A stretch of 64,000 nucleotides of DNA, taken from contig CADAOF010000004.1 in the NCBI GenBank assembly GCA_902789555.1, forward strand, positions 1-64,000. Direction: 5' to 3'. The stretch comes from an uncultured Lachnospiraceae bacterium. GTDB lineage: Bacteria; Bacillota; Clostridia; Lachnospirales; Lachnospiraceae. The translations under genes were made by a program, and so were the position numbers. The notes beneath the pieces are model-generated. The model did not search any database. It was not told the origin of the DNA and was given only the letters and a program-made list of their open reading frames with translations. How positions within the stretch are numbered: the stretch's first letter is position 1; each line of letters opens with the position of its first letter. Below, in pieces: positions 32,868-41,935 of this stretch.

Positions 32868-34274
32868 ATGGAACATACGCAAGAATCGCTCGGCCGCCTG
32901 ATCGCGGCGCAGAAGGAATACTTTGCCGGAGGAAAGACGCTTGACGTCTCTTTCCGGCTGGAAATGCTGCAGAAGCTCCGCGAGGCGGTCATCTCGCATG
33001 AGGCGGCGTTTACCCTCGCGCTCGGAAAGGACCTTTCCCGCGCGCCGCAGGAGGCGTATCTGACCGACATTGGGCCGCTGCTTGCGGAGATCGGCGAAGC
33101 CAAAAAGGGTCTGCGGAAATGGGCAAGGCCGGAGACGCATTTCAGCGGCCTGGCCTGCTTTCCGAGCCTTTTGACGAAAGTCTACAAGATGCCCTACGGG
33201 ACCTGCCTCATCATCAGCCCCTTCAACTTCCCGGTCCTGCTTTCCCTCGGCGTTCTGACCGCAGCGATCGCGGGCGGGAATACCGCAGTGCTGAAGGTCA
33301 GCGCGAAGGCGCCGGCTTCGGCTGAGGCGATCGCGGCGCTCATTGCGGATACCTTCCCGCCGGAATATGTCACGGTCGTCAGGGGCGGCCACGATACCGC
33401 GGACCTGCTGCTTGCGGAGCGCTTCGACAAGATCTTCTATACGGGCTCCCCGCGCGTTGCGAAGCACGTCATGGCGGAGGCTGCGAAGAATCTGACGCCT
33501 GTCGGGCTGGAACTCGGCGGCGAGACCGGGAACTGGTGCATCGTGCGGAAAGACGCAGACCTGAAGGACGCGGCGCGGAAGATCGCCTTCATGAAGATCC
33601 TGAACGCCGGCCAGGTCTGCATCAACATCAACCAGGTCGCAGCGGAGGAGAGCATCGCAGAGAAGCTCACGGAAGAACTGGTGAAGGTGATCGGGAAGCA
33701 GCTCGGCGAAGCCCCGCAGGAGAATCCCGAATATCCCCGCCTGATCACCCGGGCGGCCTACGAAAAGTGTGCGGCGGAGGCGGAAAAATACCGGGACCGC
33801 ATCGTCTGCGGCGGCGCGGGGAATGAAGAGGCCTGCCGCTATGCGCCGACGGTCATTTATCCTGTGGATATCGAGGAAGAGATCGTGAACCACGAACTGT
33901 TCTGCCCGCTCCTTCCGGTCGTTCCCTACGCGGAAGAGAAGGAGGAAGAGTTCCTGCGGACCGTCTCGTCGCGCGAGCACGGCCTGGCGCTGTACGTTTT
34001 TACGAAGGATAAGGCCTGGGCACGGCGCGTGATGCAGCGCATGCAGTACGGCGGAGGCTGCGTTAACGAGGTCTGCCTGCACCTGATGGTGAAGGGCGTT
34101 CCCTTCGGCGGGACCGGGCATTCCGGCATGGGCGCTTACCACGGCATCTGGGGGTTCCGGGAGTTCACGCATCCTTCGACGGTGCTCTGGGGGAGCACCC
34201 GTTTTAACCTGCCTCTCCGCGAGCACCCGTATACGGATAAGAAACTGAAAATCTTAAAATCGGTGGAGAAATAA
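32868..34274 (+). CDS. Aldehyde dehydrogenase, class 3 type
   Basis: A 468-residue cytoplasmic ALDH. The catalytic Glu is in GLELGGETG and the catalytic Cys in LNAGQVC. The cofactor loop is FYTGSPRVAKHV, and ISPFNFPVLLSLGVLTAAIAGGNTAVLKVS is present. Compared with class 3 enzymes several normally constant stretches differ: GGKSPC is replaced by GGETGNWC, and EEIFGP by HELFCP. The fold and nucleophile remain, so activity is likely but with altered specificity. The stop codon directly abuts the start of the ABC transporter gene. Confidence 0.85.
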   Translation: MEHTQESLGRLIAAQKEYFAGGKTLDVSFRLEMLQKLREAVISHEAAFTLALGKDLSRAPQEAYLTDIGPLLAEIGEAKKGLRKWARPETHFSGLACFPSLLTKVYKMPYGTCLIISPFNFPVLLSLGVLTAAIAGGNTAVLKVSAKAPASAEAIAALIADTFPPEYVTVVRGGHDTADLLLAERFDKIFYTGSPRVAKHVMAEAAKNLTPVGLELGGETGNWCIVRKDADLKDAARKIAFMKILNAGQVCININQVAAEESIAEKLTEELVKVIGKQLGEAPQENPEYPRLITRAAYEKCAAEAEKYRDRIVCGGAGNEEACRYAPTVIYPVDIEEEIVNHELFCPLLPVVPYAEEKEEEFLRTVSSREHGLALYVFTKDKAWARRVMQRMQYGGGCVNEVCLHLMVKGVPFGGTGHSGMGAYHGIWGFREFTHPSTVLWGSTRFNLPLREHPYTDKKLKILKSVEK

Positions 34275-36611
34275 ATGGCATTTCTTGAACTGAAAAACAT
34301 CGGAAAGATCTACGTTTCCGAGGGGAACGTGGCCGTCGGCATCCGCGGCGTCGATCTTGCCTTTGAGAAGGGAGAGTTCGTCGCGGTCACCGGCGAGTCC
34401 GGCTCGGGCAAATCCACCCTGCTGAACGTGATCAGCGGGATGGACTCCTACGAGGAAGGCGAGATGCTCATCGAGGGGCAGCCGACCTCGCATTTCCTGG
34501 AGCCGGAGCGTGAACGCTATCGCGAGGAATATATCTCGTTCATCTTCCAGGATTACAACATCCTGGATTCCTTTACCGTGCTCCAGAACGTGGAGCTCGC
34601 GCTGATGTCCTCTTTCCCGGATCCGATAAAACGCCGGGCAAGGGCTGTCGAACTCCTGAACCGCGTCGGGCTCGGGGACCGGCTGCGTCAGCGCGGCAGC
34701 AAACTGTCCGGCGGGCAGAAGCAGCGGACGGTCATCGCCCGCGCGCTCGCGAAGGACAGCCCGATCATCCTTGCGGATGAACCGACCGGCAACCTCGATT
34801 CCGAGAGCGCGAAGGAAATCATGGCGCTCCTGAAGGAGGTCTCGAAAGACCGCCTTCTCATCGTGGTGACGCACAACATCGAAGAGGTCTCCGGCTACGC
34901 GACGCGCGAGGTCCGGGTCTTTGACGGCGCGATCGCGGGGGATACCGGCCAGAGGAAAACGGCGCCTTCCGGAGAGAACGCCGGGCGTCCGGCCGTTACG
35001 GAAGAGACAGCACCGGCAGAACCGCAGCCTGCCGCCGCGTTCGCCGGGAAGCGCGTGAAAACGCATGTCCTTCGGAACGGGATCACCCTTGGCCGCGCGA
35101 TGTTCAGCGCCATGCCGAAGCTTTCCCTCTTCATGTGCCTGCTGATGCTGCTCGGCTCCCTCGGCCTCCTGATGGTGACGGGCGCCTGCGGCGAGGTGCC
35201 GGAGCTCCTCGGGAAGCCCACGATGTTCGCTCCGACCGAAGGACGCCTTGTCGTCACGAAGAGCGACGGCACGGCGCTGTCCGACCGGGAAGTGGCAGAC
35301 CTTGCCGAAAAGACCGGCGCGGTCCGGACGCTTCATTACGACTATCTCCTGGACCTCTTCCGGAGCGATTTCGGAAAGAATACCTATGTCCCGGGAGCGA
35401 GGGACGATTACGGCCTGCAGCCGGTAAGCGGCGTGCATTTCCGGGAAAAGATCTTCGGCCGCGAGCCCCGCGAAGAGGACGAGGCGCTGCTGTACCTGCC
35501 GGTCTCGCTTCGACCGGTCTTCGGTGCGGGCGACGATTTCATCCGTCACGCCGCCTGGTGCGGCCTGGAATTTAAGGTCGTCGGCGTGCAGTACTATGTC
35601 GACAACAACCTGACGCCGAAGATCCTTCTGACGGAGGACGGCTTTGCCTGCGCCCTGGCGGCGCAGCTTCTGCAGGATGCGTCGGTATCGGTGAAACTGG
35701 GATTCCGGAAAGGGAGCGGCCTCAGCAATGCGCAGACGATCGACCGGATCCTGCCGAGCTTCGACATGCCGAAAGACGCGGTCTACGTCAGCGCCGCCGG
35801 CTGGACCGACGCACTGGATGCCCGCACCGCGGCGGGGAACGTTCCCTGTGCGCAGATCACGCTGAGCGCCTATTTCCGTTCCAACAACGGCTTCCTGAAT
35901 CAGTTCCTCGGCCGCTCACAGCTCGCCTTCCGGGACAGCATCGAGATGCCCGGCGACTTTTATCTCCGGGAAAGGCCGGAGGGCGTGGGCGAGTATGTCC
36001 GCGGCACGCAGGAGGCTTCATACCTTGCGGTGAACGCAGACCTTCTGCGCAGCATGATGGAGGAGAAAATGGCCGGGACCTACCCGCAGGCCTCCCTGTT
36101 CTACGGGAGCGACAGGAAGGCGCAGGCCGCAGCGGAAACGCTCCGTCAGGAAGGCTACGTCTCCGCGCTTTCCACGGCGAAATACTCCCCCGAGATCTAT
36201 GAGACCGTGCTCGGTTCTGCGCGGGGGATCCTCCTGCTCGTCATCTGGGTGCTGGTGGTGATCTTCCTCGCCTTCTTCATCAACCTCTGTTCCGGCAAGG
36301 CCGTAGGCGCCTTCCGGCATGACCTTGCGATCCTGCGCTCGATGGGCATCCCGGTCCGGACGGTCGTGGCCGGGCTCTTCACGCGCCTGTACCTTGCGCT
36401 CCTTCCGTCCTGCGCCTTCGTGCTGATCCTGGCTTTCGTGCTTTTCCGGACGCCCGCGGGCAACGCGGCCTTTCCCTACCTTTACTGGTGGCAGTACCTG
36501 CTGATCTTCCTCGGCATGGCCGTGATGGCAGCCCGCGTCGGCAGGAAGCAGGTGAAGAAACTCTTCGGCACCAGCGTACGGGAAGCCCTGAGAGGAGGTG
36601 ACGAAGCATGA
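34275..36611 (+). CDS. ABC transporter ATPase-permease fusion (MacB/FtsX type), first of pair
   Basis: A 778-residue fusion. Residues 1-225 form the ATPase: Walker A GESGSGKST, signature LSGGQKQR, Walker [13 protein letters not shown] and H-loop VVTHN. A disordered Ala/Glu/Pro linker (about 230-265) precedes a permease with one helix at about 275-300, a large extracytoplasmic domain, and three C-terminal helices (GILLLVIWVLVVIFLAFFINL and after). These are MacB-like mechanotransmission systems for peptides, antibiotics or lipoproteins. The ATG follows the ALDH stop immediately and uses GGTGGAG. It overlaps the second fusion by 4 bases, so they probably form a heterodimer. Confidence 0.88.
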   Translation: MAFLELKNIGKIYVSEGNVAVGIRGVDLAFEKGEFVAVTGESGSGKSTLLNVISGMDSYEEGEMLIEGQPTSHFLEPERERYREEYISFIFQDYNILDSFTVLQNVELALMSSFPDPIKRRARAVELLNRVGLGDRLRQRGSKLSGGQKQRTVIARALAKDSPIILADEPTGNLDSESAKEIMALLKEVSKDRLLIVVTHNIEEVSGYATREVRVFDGAIAGDTGQRKTAPSGENAGRPAVTEETAPAEPQPAAAFAGKRVKTHVLRNGITLGRAMFSAMPKLSLFMCLLMLLGSLGLLMVTGACGEVPELLGKPTMFAPTEGRLVVTKSDGTALSDREVADLAEKTGAVRTLHYDYLLDLFRSDFGKNTYVPGARDDYGLQPVSGVHFREKIFGREPREEDEALLYLPVSLRPVFGAGDDFIRHAAWCGLEFKVVGVQYYVDNNLTPKILLTEDGFACALAAQLLQDASVSVKLGFRKGSGLSNAQTIDRILPSFDMPKDAVYVSAAGWTDALDARTAAGNVPCAQITLSAYFRSNNGFLNQFLGRSQLAFRDSIEMPGDFYLRERPEGVGEYVRGTQEASYLAVNADLLRSMMEEKMAGTYPQASLFYGSDRKAQAAAETLRQEGYVSALSTAKYSPEIYETVLGSARGILLLVIWVLVVIFLAFFINLCSGKAVGAFRHDLAILRSMGIPVRTVVAGLFTRLYLALLPSCAFVLILAFVLFRTPAGNAAFPYLYWWQYLLIFLGMAVMAARVGRKQVKKLFGTSVREALRGGDEA

Positions 36612-39157
36612 TCCGCCTCGAGAAAGTCGATAAATATTACAATAAGGGGCAGGCCAACGCGATCCACGTGCTGAACCGGATCACGCTGGAACTGCCGGAT
36701 ACGGGCATGGTCGCCGTTTTCGGCCGCAGCGGCTGCGGGAAGACGACGCTCCTGAACGCCATCGGCGGTCTCGACGGTTTTTCCGACGGGAGCCTCACGG
36801 TAAACGGGCAGGATATCCGGAAGGATACGGATACGCTCAGGAACCGAGAGATCGGCTACATCTTCCAGAACTATAACCTGATCCCGAAGGAAAGCGTGCA
36901 GGAGAACGTCGCCGACGCCCTGCGCCTTGTCGGGATGAAGGATGAAGAAGAGATCAGACGTCGCGTCCAGGCAGCACTTTCCGCCGTGGGAATGGCGAAA
37001 TTCAGCCTGCGGCGGCCGGATACCCTGTCCGGCGGACAGCAGCAGCGCGTGGCAATCGCCCGCGCGATCGTGAAGGATCCGCCGATCATCCTCGCGGACG
37101 AACCGACCGGCAACCTTGACGAAGCCAATACGCTGCAGGTCATGGACATGCTGCGGAGCCTCGCAAAGGACCGCCTGGTCGTTCTGGTGACGCACGAAGC
37201 GCATCTCGTGGACCTCTACTGCGACGTCGTCGTGAAGCTTTCCGACGGGAAAGTGGAATCCGTTTACACGAATGATAATGCGGTCGGCCTGGACGCGGCG
37301 AAGCGGAGTGAGATCTGGCTCGGTGAACTGCCGCGGTCCGAGACCGTATGGCGGGCGGCCGACGTGGAATACTATGGCGAAGCCCCGGAGGAACCGGTGC
37401 ACATCGTGGTCGTGAACCACGAGGGCAGGCTCTACCTGAAGGTGAAGAGCCCGGGCGTCCGGGTCCTTGACGAAAACAGCGAGGTGAAGCTGAAGGAGGG
37501 CCGCTACGAGCCCCGTCCGGAAGGAGAGCGGCAGGCCATGGACCTTTCCGCACTCCCGAAGCTGACGCCCGGAAAATGCGGCCGCCTCTTCCGCCTGAAG
37601 GATTCGGTCCGGAGCGGTCTGGACATGGTCTCGCGCCGCGGAAAGAAGAAGGGGAGCCGGCTGCTCCGCTTCGTCATGATGCTCTTTGCTGCGATCCTGG
37701 TGCTGACGAGCGCGAGCAGCGGGACAAGTTTCCGCAAAATAAAGGAGGCCGGCGGGACCGTCGGCGGGCAGCTTTACTATCTGAAAGCGGACAGTACGGC
37801 GGCGCTCGAGGCGATCCGGAAGGCAGCTGTGCCGGAGAACGGCTTCGACAGCGTCTATTACCGCATTTTCTACGGAGAAACACCTTACGTGCTTCCGGAG
37901 TTCCGGATCACGCCGGGACACTTCCTCACCTCCTCGGCCATGGGGAGCCGCCTGACGCTGCAGGCTGCACCGCTCCCGGCAGGGAAGTTGCCGGCGGGAA
38001 CGGCCGTCCTTGCCGGAGAACTGGGCGCGAACGGGGCCGTGCTGAGCCGCGCGGCGGCTGACGCCCTGCTCGAGACTTCGTCCGTCGGTTATATCAAAAC
38101 CTACCGCGACCTGATCGGCCTTTCGCTCGCGAGCGGACGGGAAGGCGAAGAGAATACGCAGCCCGGCATCAGCGCCGTCGTTGAGGGCAGTGAGAAGATC
38201 ATTTATCTGCCCGGTCCGGCGCTTTCGGACTGGCTGCTGTCCGATGGCAGCCTGAACATTTACCGGGCTTCCCTGGTGAAGGGATATGAAAACGTGCCGG
38301 AAGGCCGCGCCGTTGTCGTCCGCTACTATGAGAATGCGGCGGACAGCCTGAAACCGGGCGATACGCTCACGGCACGCGGCGCGGAACTGACCGTGGACCA
38401 GGTGATCGATGCCTTCGCTGAGGATCAGGATGACTCGGCGTTCTACCGGGAGATCCGGGAAGGCGAATATTCCTACCGGGAGCCGCTTACCTGGGGCAAT
38501 GTCTGCGTTCTCGTAAGCGACGCGGACTGCGAAAGGATCGCCTTGTCCCTCGGAAAAACGGACAGCCTCCTGTCCTTTGACGAGGAACTTTACGACCTGG
38601 ACAAAAGCGAGAACCGTTACCGCAGCTGGTACGCGGTCTGCCACGCCTCCGACGCAGGAAAAGCGGAAGCAGCTGTCCGCGCGCTGGAGGAGAATGCGAA
38701 GGTCGGGGCTGCCACGCCCGCCGAGGCGCGGGAGGAGGTCCTGCGGGAGGTGAAGGCCGGCAGCCGCGGGAACATGGTCTCCCTGGCCGTCATGACGGCC
38801 ATCCTGTGCCTGTGCATGTATTTCATCATGCGCGCGAACCTGATGGGGCGCGTCCGCGAGGTGGGGATCCGCCGCGCGATCGGCGTGACGAAGAAGAACC
38901 TTGTCTTCCGTTTCCTTATTGAGGCACTCGTCCTCTGTGCGCGGACGGTGCTCATCGGCTTCCTGCTCTCGAGTTTCGTCATGCGCCTGTGGGTCACGAA
39001 TTCCGCCCTGATGAAGATGCTGTTCTACTATCCGCTGTGGATGATGCTTGTCCTTTTGGTCCTTCTGGTTTCGCTCTGCGCCTTCTGCGGCGTGCTGCCG
39101 GTGCTGCTCCTGCTCCGGAAAAAGCCCAGCGCGATCCTCGCGAAGTACGATATTTGA
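36608..39157 (+). CDS. ABC transporter ATPase-permease fusion (MacB/FtsX type), second of pair
   Basis: An 849-residue fusion with ATPase motifs Walker [10 protein letters not shown], signature LSGGQQQR and Walker [13 protein letters not shown]. An insert of about 120 residues (about 230-345) links to a helix ([21 protein letters not shown]). A large extracytoplasmic domain follows, and then three helices at the end, beginning [22 protein letters not shown]. The sequence [18 protein letters not shown] is the FtsX coupling element. It partners with the previous gene. No two-component system is beside the pair, unlike BceAB-type detoxification modules. Confidence 0.88.
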   Translation: MIRLEKVDKYYNKGQANAIHVLNRITLELPDTGMVAVFGRSGCGKTTLLNAIGGLDGFSDGSLTVNGQDIRKDTDTLRNREIGYIFQNYNLIPKESVQENVADALRLVGMKDEEEIRRRVQAALSAVGMAKFSLRRPDTLSGGQQQRVAIARAIVKDPPIILADEPTGNLDEANTLQVMDMLRSLAKDRLVVLVTHEAHLVDLYCDVVVKLSDGKVESVYTNDNAVGLDAAKRSEIWLGELPRSETVWRAADVEYYGEAPEEPVHIVVVNHEGRLYLKVKSPGVRVLDENSEVKLKEGRYEPRPEGERQAMDLSALPKLTPGKCGRLFRLKDSVRSGLDMVSRRGKKKGSRLLRFVMMLFAAILVLTSASSGTSFRKIKEAGGTVGGQLYYLKADSTAALEAIRKAAVPENGFDSVYYRIFYGETPYVLPEFRITPGHFLTSSAMGSRLTLQAAPLPAGKLPAGTAVLAGELGANGAVLSRAAADALLETSSVGYIKTYRDLIGLSLASGREGEENTQPGISAVVEGSEKIIYLPGPALSDWLLSDGSLNIYRASLVKGYENVPEGRAVVVRYYENAADSLKPGDTLTARGAELTVDQVIDAFAEDQDDSAFYREIREGEYSYREPLTWGNVCVLVSDADCERIALSLGKTDSLLSFDEELYDLDKSENRYRSWYAVCHASDAGKAEAAVRALEENAKVGAATPAEAREEVLREVKAGSRGNMVSLAVMTAILCLCMYFIMRANLMGRVREVGIRRAIGVTKKNLVFRFLIEALVLCARTVLIGFLLSSFVMRLWVTNSALMKMLFYYPLWMMLVLLVLLVSLCAFCGVLPVLLLLRKKPSAILAKYDI

Positions 39158-39199
39158 GCAGCGGCCGCATCAGGCATAGCATTTTCCGCGGAAATGCGG

Positions 39200-39205
39200 T
39201 ATAAT
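39200..39205 (+). promoter_or_regulatory. -10 box of the NAD salvage operon
   Basis: A perfect TATAAT at 39200-39205 lies 62 bases before the nadE start. The -35 region (around 39177) is poor, which suggests an activator-dependent promoter. Confidence 0.5.
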
Positions 39206-39266
39206 GAAAAAACACTGTCCGGCGCCGGAAGCGGCGCGCGTGAAAAAAGATAAGTTGGAGGCTGCC

Positions 39267-39989
39267 ATGAAAGACGAGATCATCGCCTGGATCAGGGACT
39301 ATTTCGGGGCGCAGGGGAACCCGCCTGCAGTCGTCGGGATCTCCGGCGGGACGGATTCGTCCGTGACTGCGGCGCTGCTCTGCGAAGCGCTGGGATCGGA
39401 ACACGTATACGGGGTGCTCATGCCCTGCGGCGTGCAGCACGACATCGACGTGTCGCTCGCGCTCGTGAAGCATCTGGGGATGCCTTACCGCGTCGTCAAC
39501 ATCGAGGAGCCGGTGAAGGCGCTCCGGGAACTTGTCGGGGACGCCATGGACTGCGATCCGAATGAGACCGACGCCTACAAGACGAATACTCCGGCCAGGG
39601 TGCGCATGACGGTGCTTTACGGGATCTGCGCGCTGCTCGGCGGACGCGTCGCGAACACCTGCAACCTCTCTGAAGACTATGTGGGCTATTCGACCAAGTT
39701 CGGCGATGCCGCCGGTGATTTTGCGGTGCTTTCCGCCTTTACCAAGACCGAGGTCCGCGAGATCGGCCGTGAGTTAGGCCTGCCCGCCCTCTTCGTGGAG
39801 AAGGTCCCCGAAGACGGCATGAGCGGCCGCTCCGATGAGGAAAAACTCGGCTTCACCTACGAGGTCCTGGACCGCTACATCCGCACCGGTGAGATCGAAG
39901 ACGAAGCCGTGAAGGCGAAGATCGACCGGATGCACAGAATAAACCTGCACAAATTACTGCCGATGCCCGGCTTCGGCAAGGAGGACTGA
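39267..39989 (+). CDS. nadE: NAD+ synthase, ammonia-dependent
   Basis: A 240-residue N-type ATP pyrophosphatase. The PP-loop SGGTDSSVTAALL is residues about 27-39. It has RMTVLYGICALLGGRVANTCNLSEDYVGYSTKFGDAAGDF, typical of NadE, where GTGNxxE is varied to CNLSED. There is no glutaminase domain, so ammonia is the nitrogen source. It amidates nicotinate adenine dinucleotide to NAD. ATG 39267 follows TGGAGG at 39256-39261; the longer opening from 39204 overlaps the promoter. Confidence 0.92.
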   Translation: MKDEIIAWIRDYFGAQGNPPAVVGISGGTDSSVTAALLCEALGSEHVYGVLMPCGVQHDIDVSLALVKHLGMPYRVVNIEEPVKALRELVGDAMDCDPNETDAYKTNTPARVRMTVLYGICALLGGRVANTCNLSEDYVGYSTKFGDAAGDFAVLSAFTKTEVREIGRELGLPALFVEKVPEDGMSGRSDEEKLGFTYEVLDRYIRTGEIEDEAVKAKIDRMHRINLHKLLPMPGFGKED

Positions 39990-39990
39990 C

Positions 39991-41199
39991 ATGAAACTTG
40001 ACCCCATCGTCGTATCACTGCTGGACACGGATCTGTACAAATTCAACATGAACCAGGTGATCTTCCACAAGCATACCAGCCTGGTCGGCGAGTACCATTT
40101 CAAATGCCGCAACGCCGGGGTGGTCTTTACGCCGGAAATGCTTGCGGAGATCAACGCGCAGATCGACCATCTGTGCAGCCTGCGCTTTCGGAAGCCCGAA
40201 CTGGACTACCTGCGCAGCATCCGCTTCATCAAGGACGACTACGTGGAATTCCTGCGGCTGTGGCACCCGATCCGCGACTACGTGACGACCTCCCTTGCCG
40301 AAAACGGCGAGCTGACGGTCCACGTGAACGGACCGCTGTTCTCCGCGATGCAGTTCGAGATCTACCTGTTGGAGATCATCAACGAAGTCTATTTCCGCTT
40401 CAGCTACGATTACGACGAACTGTTAGCTTCGGCAAAGAAGCGCCTGGAAGAGAAGATCGAAGCTTTCCAGGACAAAAAATATACGTTCAAGTTTGCGGAA
40501 TTCGGCTGCCGCAGGCGTCTTTCCCGCGAGTTCGAAGGCTACGCCATTGAGATGCTCGCGAAGGAAACGCAGAACCTGGTCGGTACGTCCAACGTCTACT
40601 TTGCCTGGAAATTCGGCCTGACCCCGATCGGCACTTATGCGCATGAGTATGTGCAGATGTACCAGGGCATTGATTCCATCCCGCTCGCCTACACGAACCA
40701 TTATGCGATGGAAGACTGGTACGACGAGTACCGCGGCGACAACGGGACTGCGCTGACGGATACCATCACGACGGACCTTTTCCTGAAGGACTTCAACCGG
40801 AGCATGGTCAACAACTACTCGGGCGTGCGCCACGATTCCGGCGACCCCTATGCCTGGGGTGAAAAGATCATCGCGCACTATAAGAGTTACGGCGTGGATC
40901 CGAAGACCAAGACCCTGCTGTTCTCGGACAGCCTGAACTTCGACAAGGCACAGAAGATCTACGATTATTTCAAGGACAGGACGCGCGTCGCCTTCGGCAT
41001 CGGCACCTTCGTGGCGAACGATACCTTCGCGGAGCCGCTCAACATCGTGATCAAACTGCAGTACGTGAACGGCCGGCCGGTCGCGAAGCTTTCTGACGCG
41101 CCGGGCAAGGTCATGTGCGATGACGAGGAATACCAGCACTACCTGGAATCCGCCGTGCATTTCCGCATGGAACGTGAAAAGAAGGATGGCAAGAGGTGA
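39991..41199 (+). CDS. pncB: Nicotinate phosphoribosyltransferase
   Basis: A 402-residue NAPRTase. The N-terminus SLLDTDLYKFNMNQVIF and the block KFAEFGCRRRLSREFEGYA are characteristic. GVRHDSGDPYAWGEK and FSDSLNFDKA hold the PRPP and phosphate contacts. It makes nicotinate mononucleotide from nicotinate, PRPP and ATP. ATG 39991 starts 1 base after nadE, and the stop overlaps the next gene by 4 bases. With its neighbours it completes the Preiss-Handler pathway. Confidence 0.93.
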   Translation: MKLDPIVVSLLDTDLYKFNMNQVIFHKHTSLVGEYHFKCRNAGVVFTPEMLAEINAQIDHLCSLRFRKPELDYLRSIRFIKDDYVEFLRLWHPIRDYVTTSLAENGELTVHVNGPLFSAMQFEIYLLEIINEVYFRFSYDYDELLASAKKRLEEKIEAFQDKKYTFKFAEFGCRRRLSREFEGYAIEMLAKETQNLVGTSNVYFAWKFGLTPIGTYAHEYVQMYQGIDSIPLAYTNHYAMEDWYDEYRGDNGTALTDTITTDLFLKDFNRSMVNNYSGVRHDSGDPYAWGEKIIAHYKSYGVDPKTKTLLFSDSLNFDKAQKIYDYFKDRTRVAFGIGTFVANDTFAEPLNIVIKLQYVNGRPVAKLSDAPGKVMCDDEEYQHYLESAVHFRMEREKKDGKR

Positions 41200-41792
41200 G
41201 AGAAAGACCGTATCGGCTGGGACTGGTCCTGGGACGTTTCCAGGGGCTGCATATCGGGCATGAGGCCGTGATCCGGAAAGCCCTGTCGGTCTGCGACAGG
41301 GTGATCGTGATGATCGGCTCGGCGGACAAGGAGGGGACGGCGCACGATCCGTTCTCCGCCAAGCTGCGCCGGGAAATGCTTACGGCCGTGTTTCCGCGCC
41401 TTACGAAGAGCGGACGGGTGATCCTCGTAGCGCTCCCCGACCTCGGCGTGGGAAACGTGCCGGCCTGGGGCGACTACGTGATCGCGAACGCAAAAAAGGC
41501 AGTCGGCGTGCCTGAGTGCATCGTCTACGGCGACGAAGACAAGTGCCGCACCTGGTTCCCGAATTATCCGGAGATACGATATATTTCTCTTGATCGCGCC
41601 ATCATTGATGTAAATGCGACAAAATTGAGGAAAATTATCCTGGAAGGCGACGAGAAAGCCTATCGGAGATATACGGCAAAAGGTCTGCACCGCTATTTCC
41701 CGCTCCTGCGGCGCATCCTTCTTGAGGTCGGCGCCGAAGGGGACAGCCGGAGCGAAGACATGCAACGGTACCACGCTTCCGGCAACAGATAG
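41196..41792 (+). CDS. Nicotinate/nicotinamide mononucleotide adenylyltransferase-like protein
   Basis: A 198-residue nucleotidyltransferase of the NadM type. The (H/T)xGH motif is in GLVLGRFQGLHIGHEAVIRKAL. The second ATP motif, normally ISxTxxR, reads VNATKLRK, keeping Thr and Arg but not Ile-Ser. Position directly after pncB and nadE indicates it makes NaAD from NaMN. The start is GTG 41196, overlapping the pncB stop, with AAGAGG just upstream. The C-terminal 25 residues are polar and look disordered. Confidence 0.85.
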   Translation: MRERPYRLGLVLGRFQGLHIGHEAVIRKALSVCDRVIVMIGSADKEGTAHDPFSAKLRREMLTAVFPRLTKSGRVILVALPDLGVGNVPAWGDYVIANAKKAVGVPECIVYGDEDKCRTWFPNYPEIRYISLDRAIIDVNATKLRKIILEGDEKAYRRYTAKGLHRYFPLLRRILLEVGAEGDSRSEDMQRYHASGNR

Positions 41793-41850
41793 AAGCAGGA
41801 TGTCGCGCAGATAAGGAAGCAAAGCGGCGCGGTGCCGTGATAAAATCGAA

Positions 41851-41911
41851 CAGGGCAGATGAGGAAGATGTCATCGGTCGAAAGACCGGCGGCATCTTTT
41901 TCTGTGCCCTG
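41851..41911 (+). ncRNA. Structured leader hairpin before the surface protein operon
   Basis: Three nested pairings fit together: outer CAGGGCA/TGCCCTG (41851-41857 with 41905-41911), middle AAGATG/CATCTT, and apical CGGTC-GAAA-GACCG with a GNRA-type tetraloop. Eight bases later comes AAGGAG of the surface protein gene. A T5 run after the middle stem could also end the NAD operon transcript, so it may be a terminator, an attenuator, or both. The identity as RNA element is inference. Confidence 0.4.
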
Positions 41912-41935
41912 AAAACGGAAAGGAGAAGTGCGGAG

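Noticed and set aside
41851..41911. A c-di-GMP (GEMM) riboswitch
   Set aside because: CAGGGCA and the GAAA loop recall the motif, but the second stem, the CGCAAAG segment and the total length do not fit.
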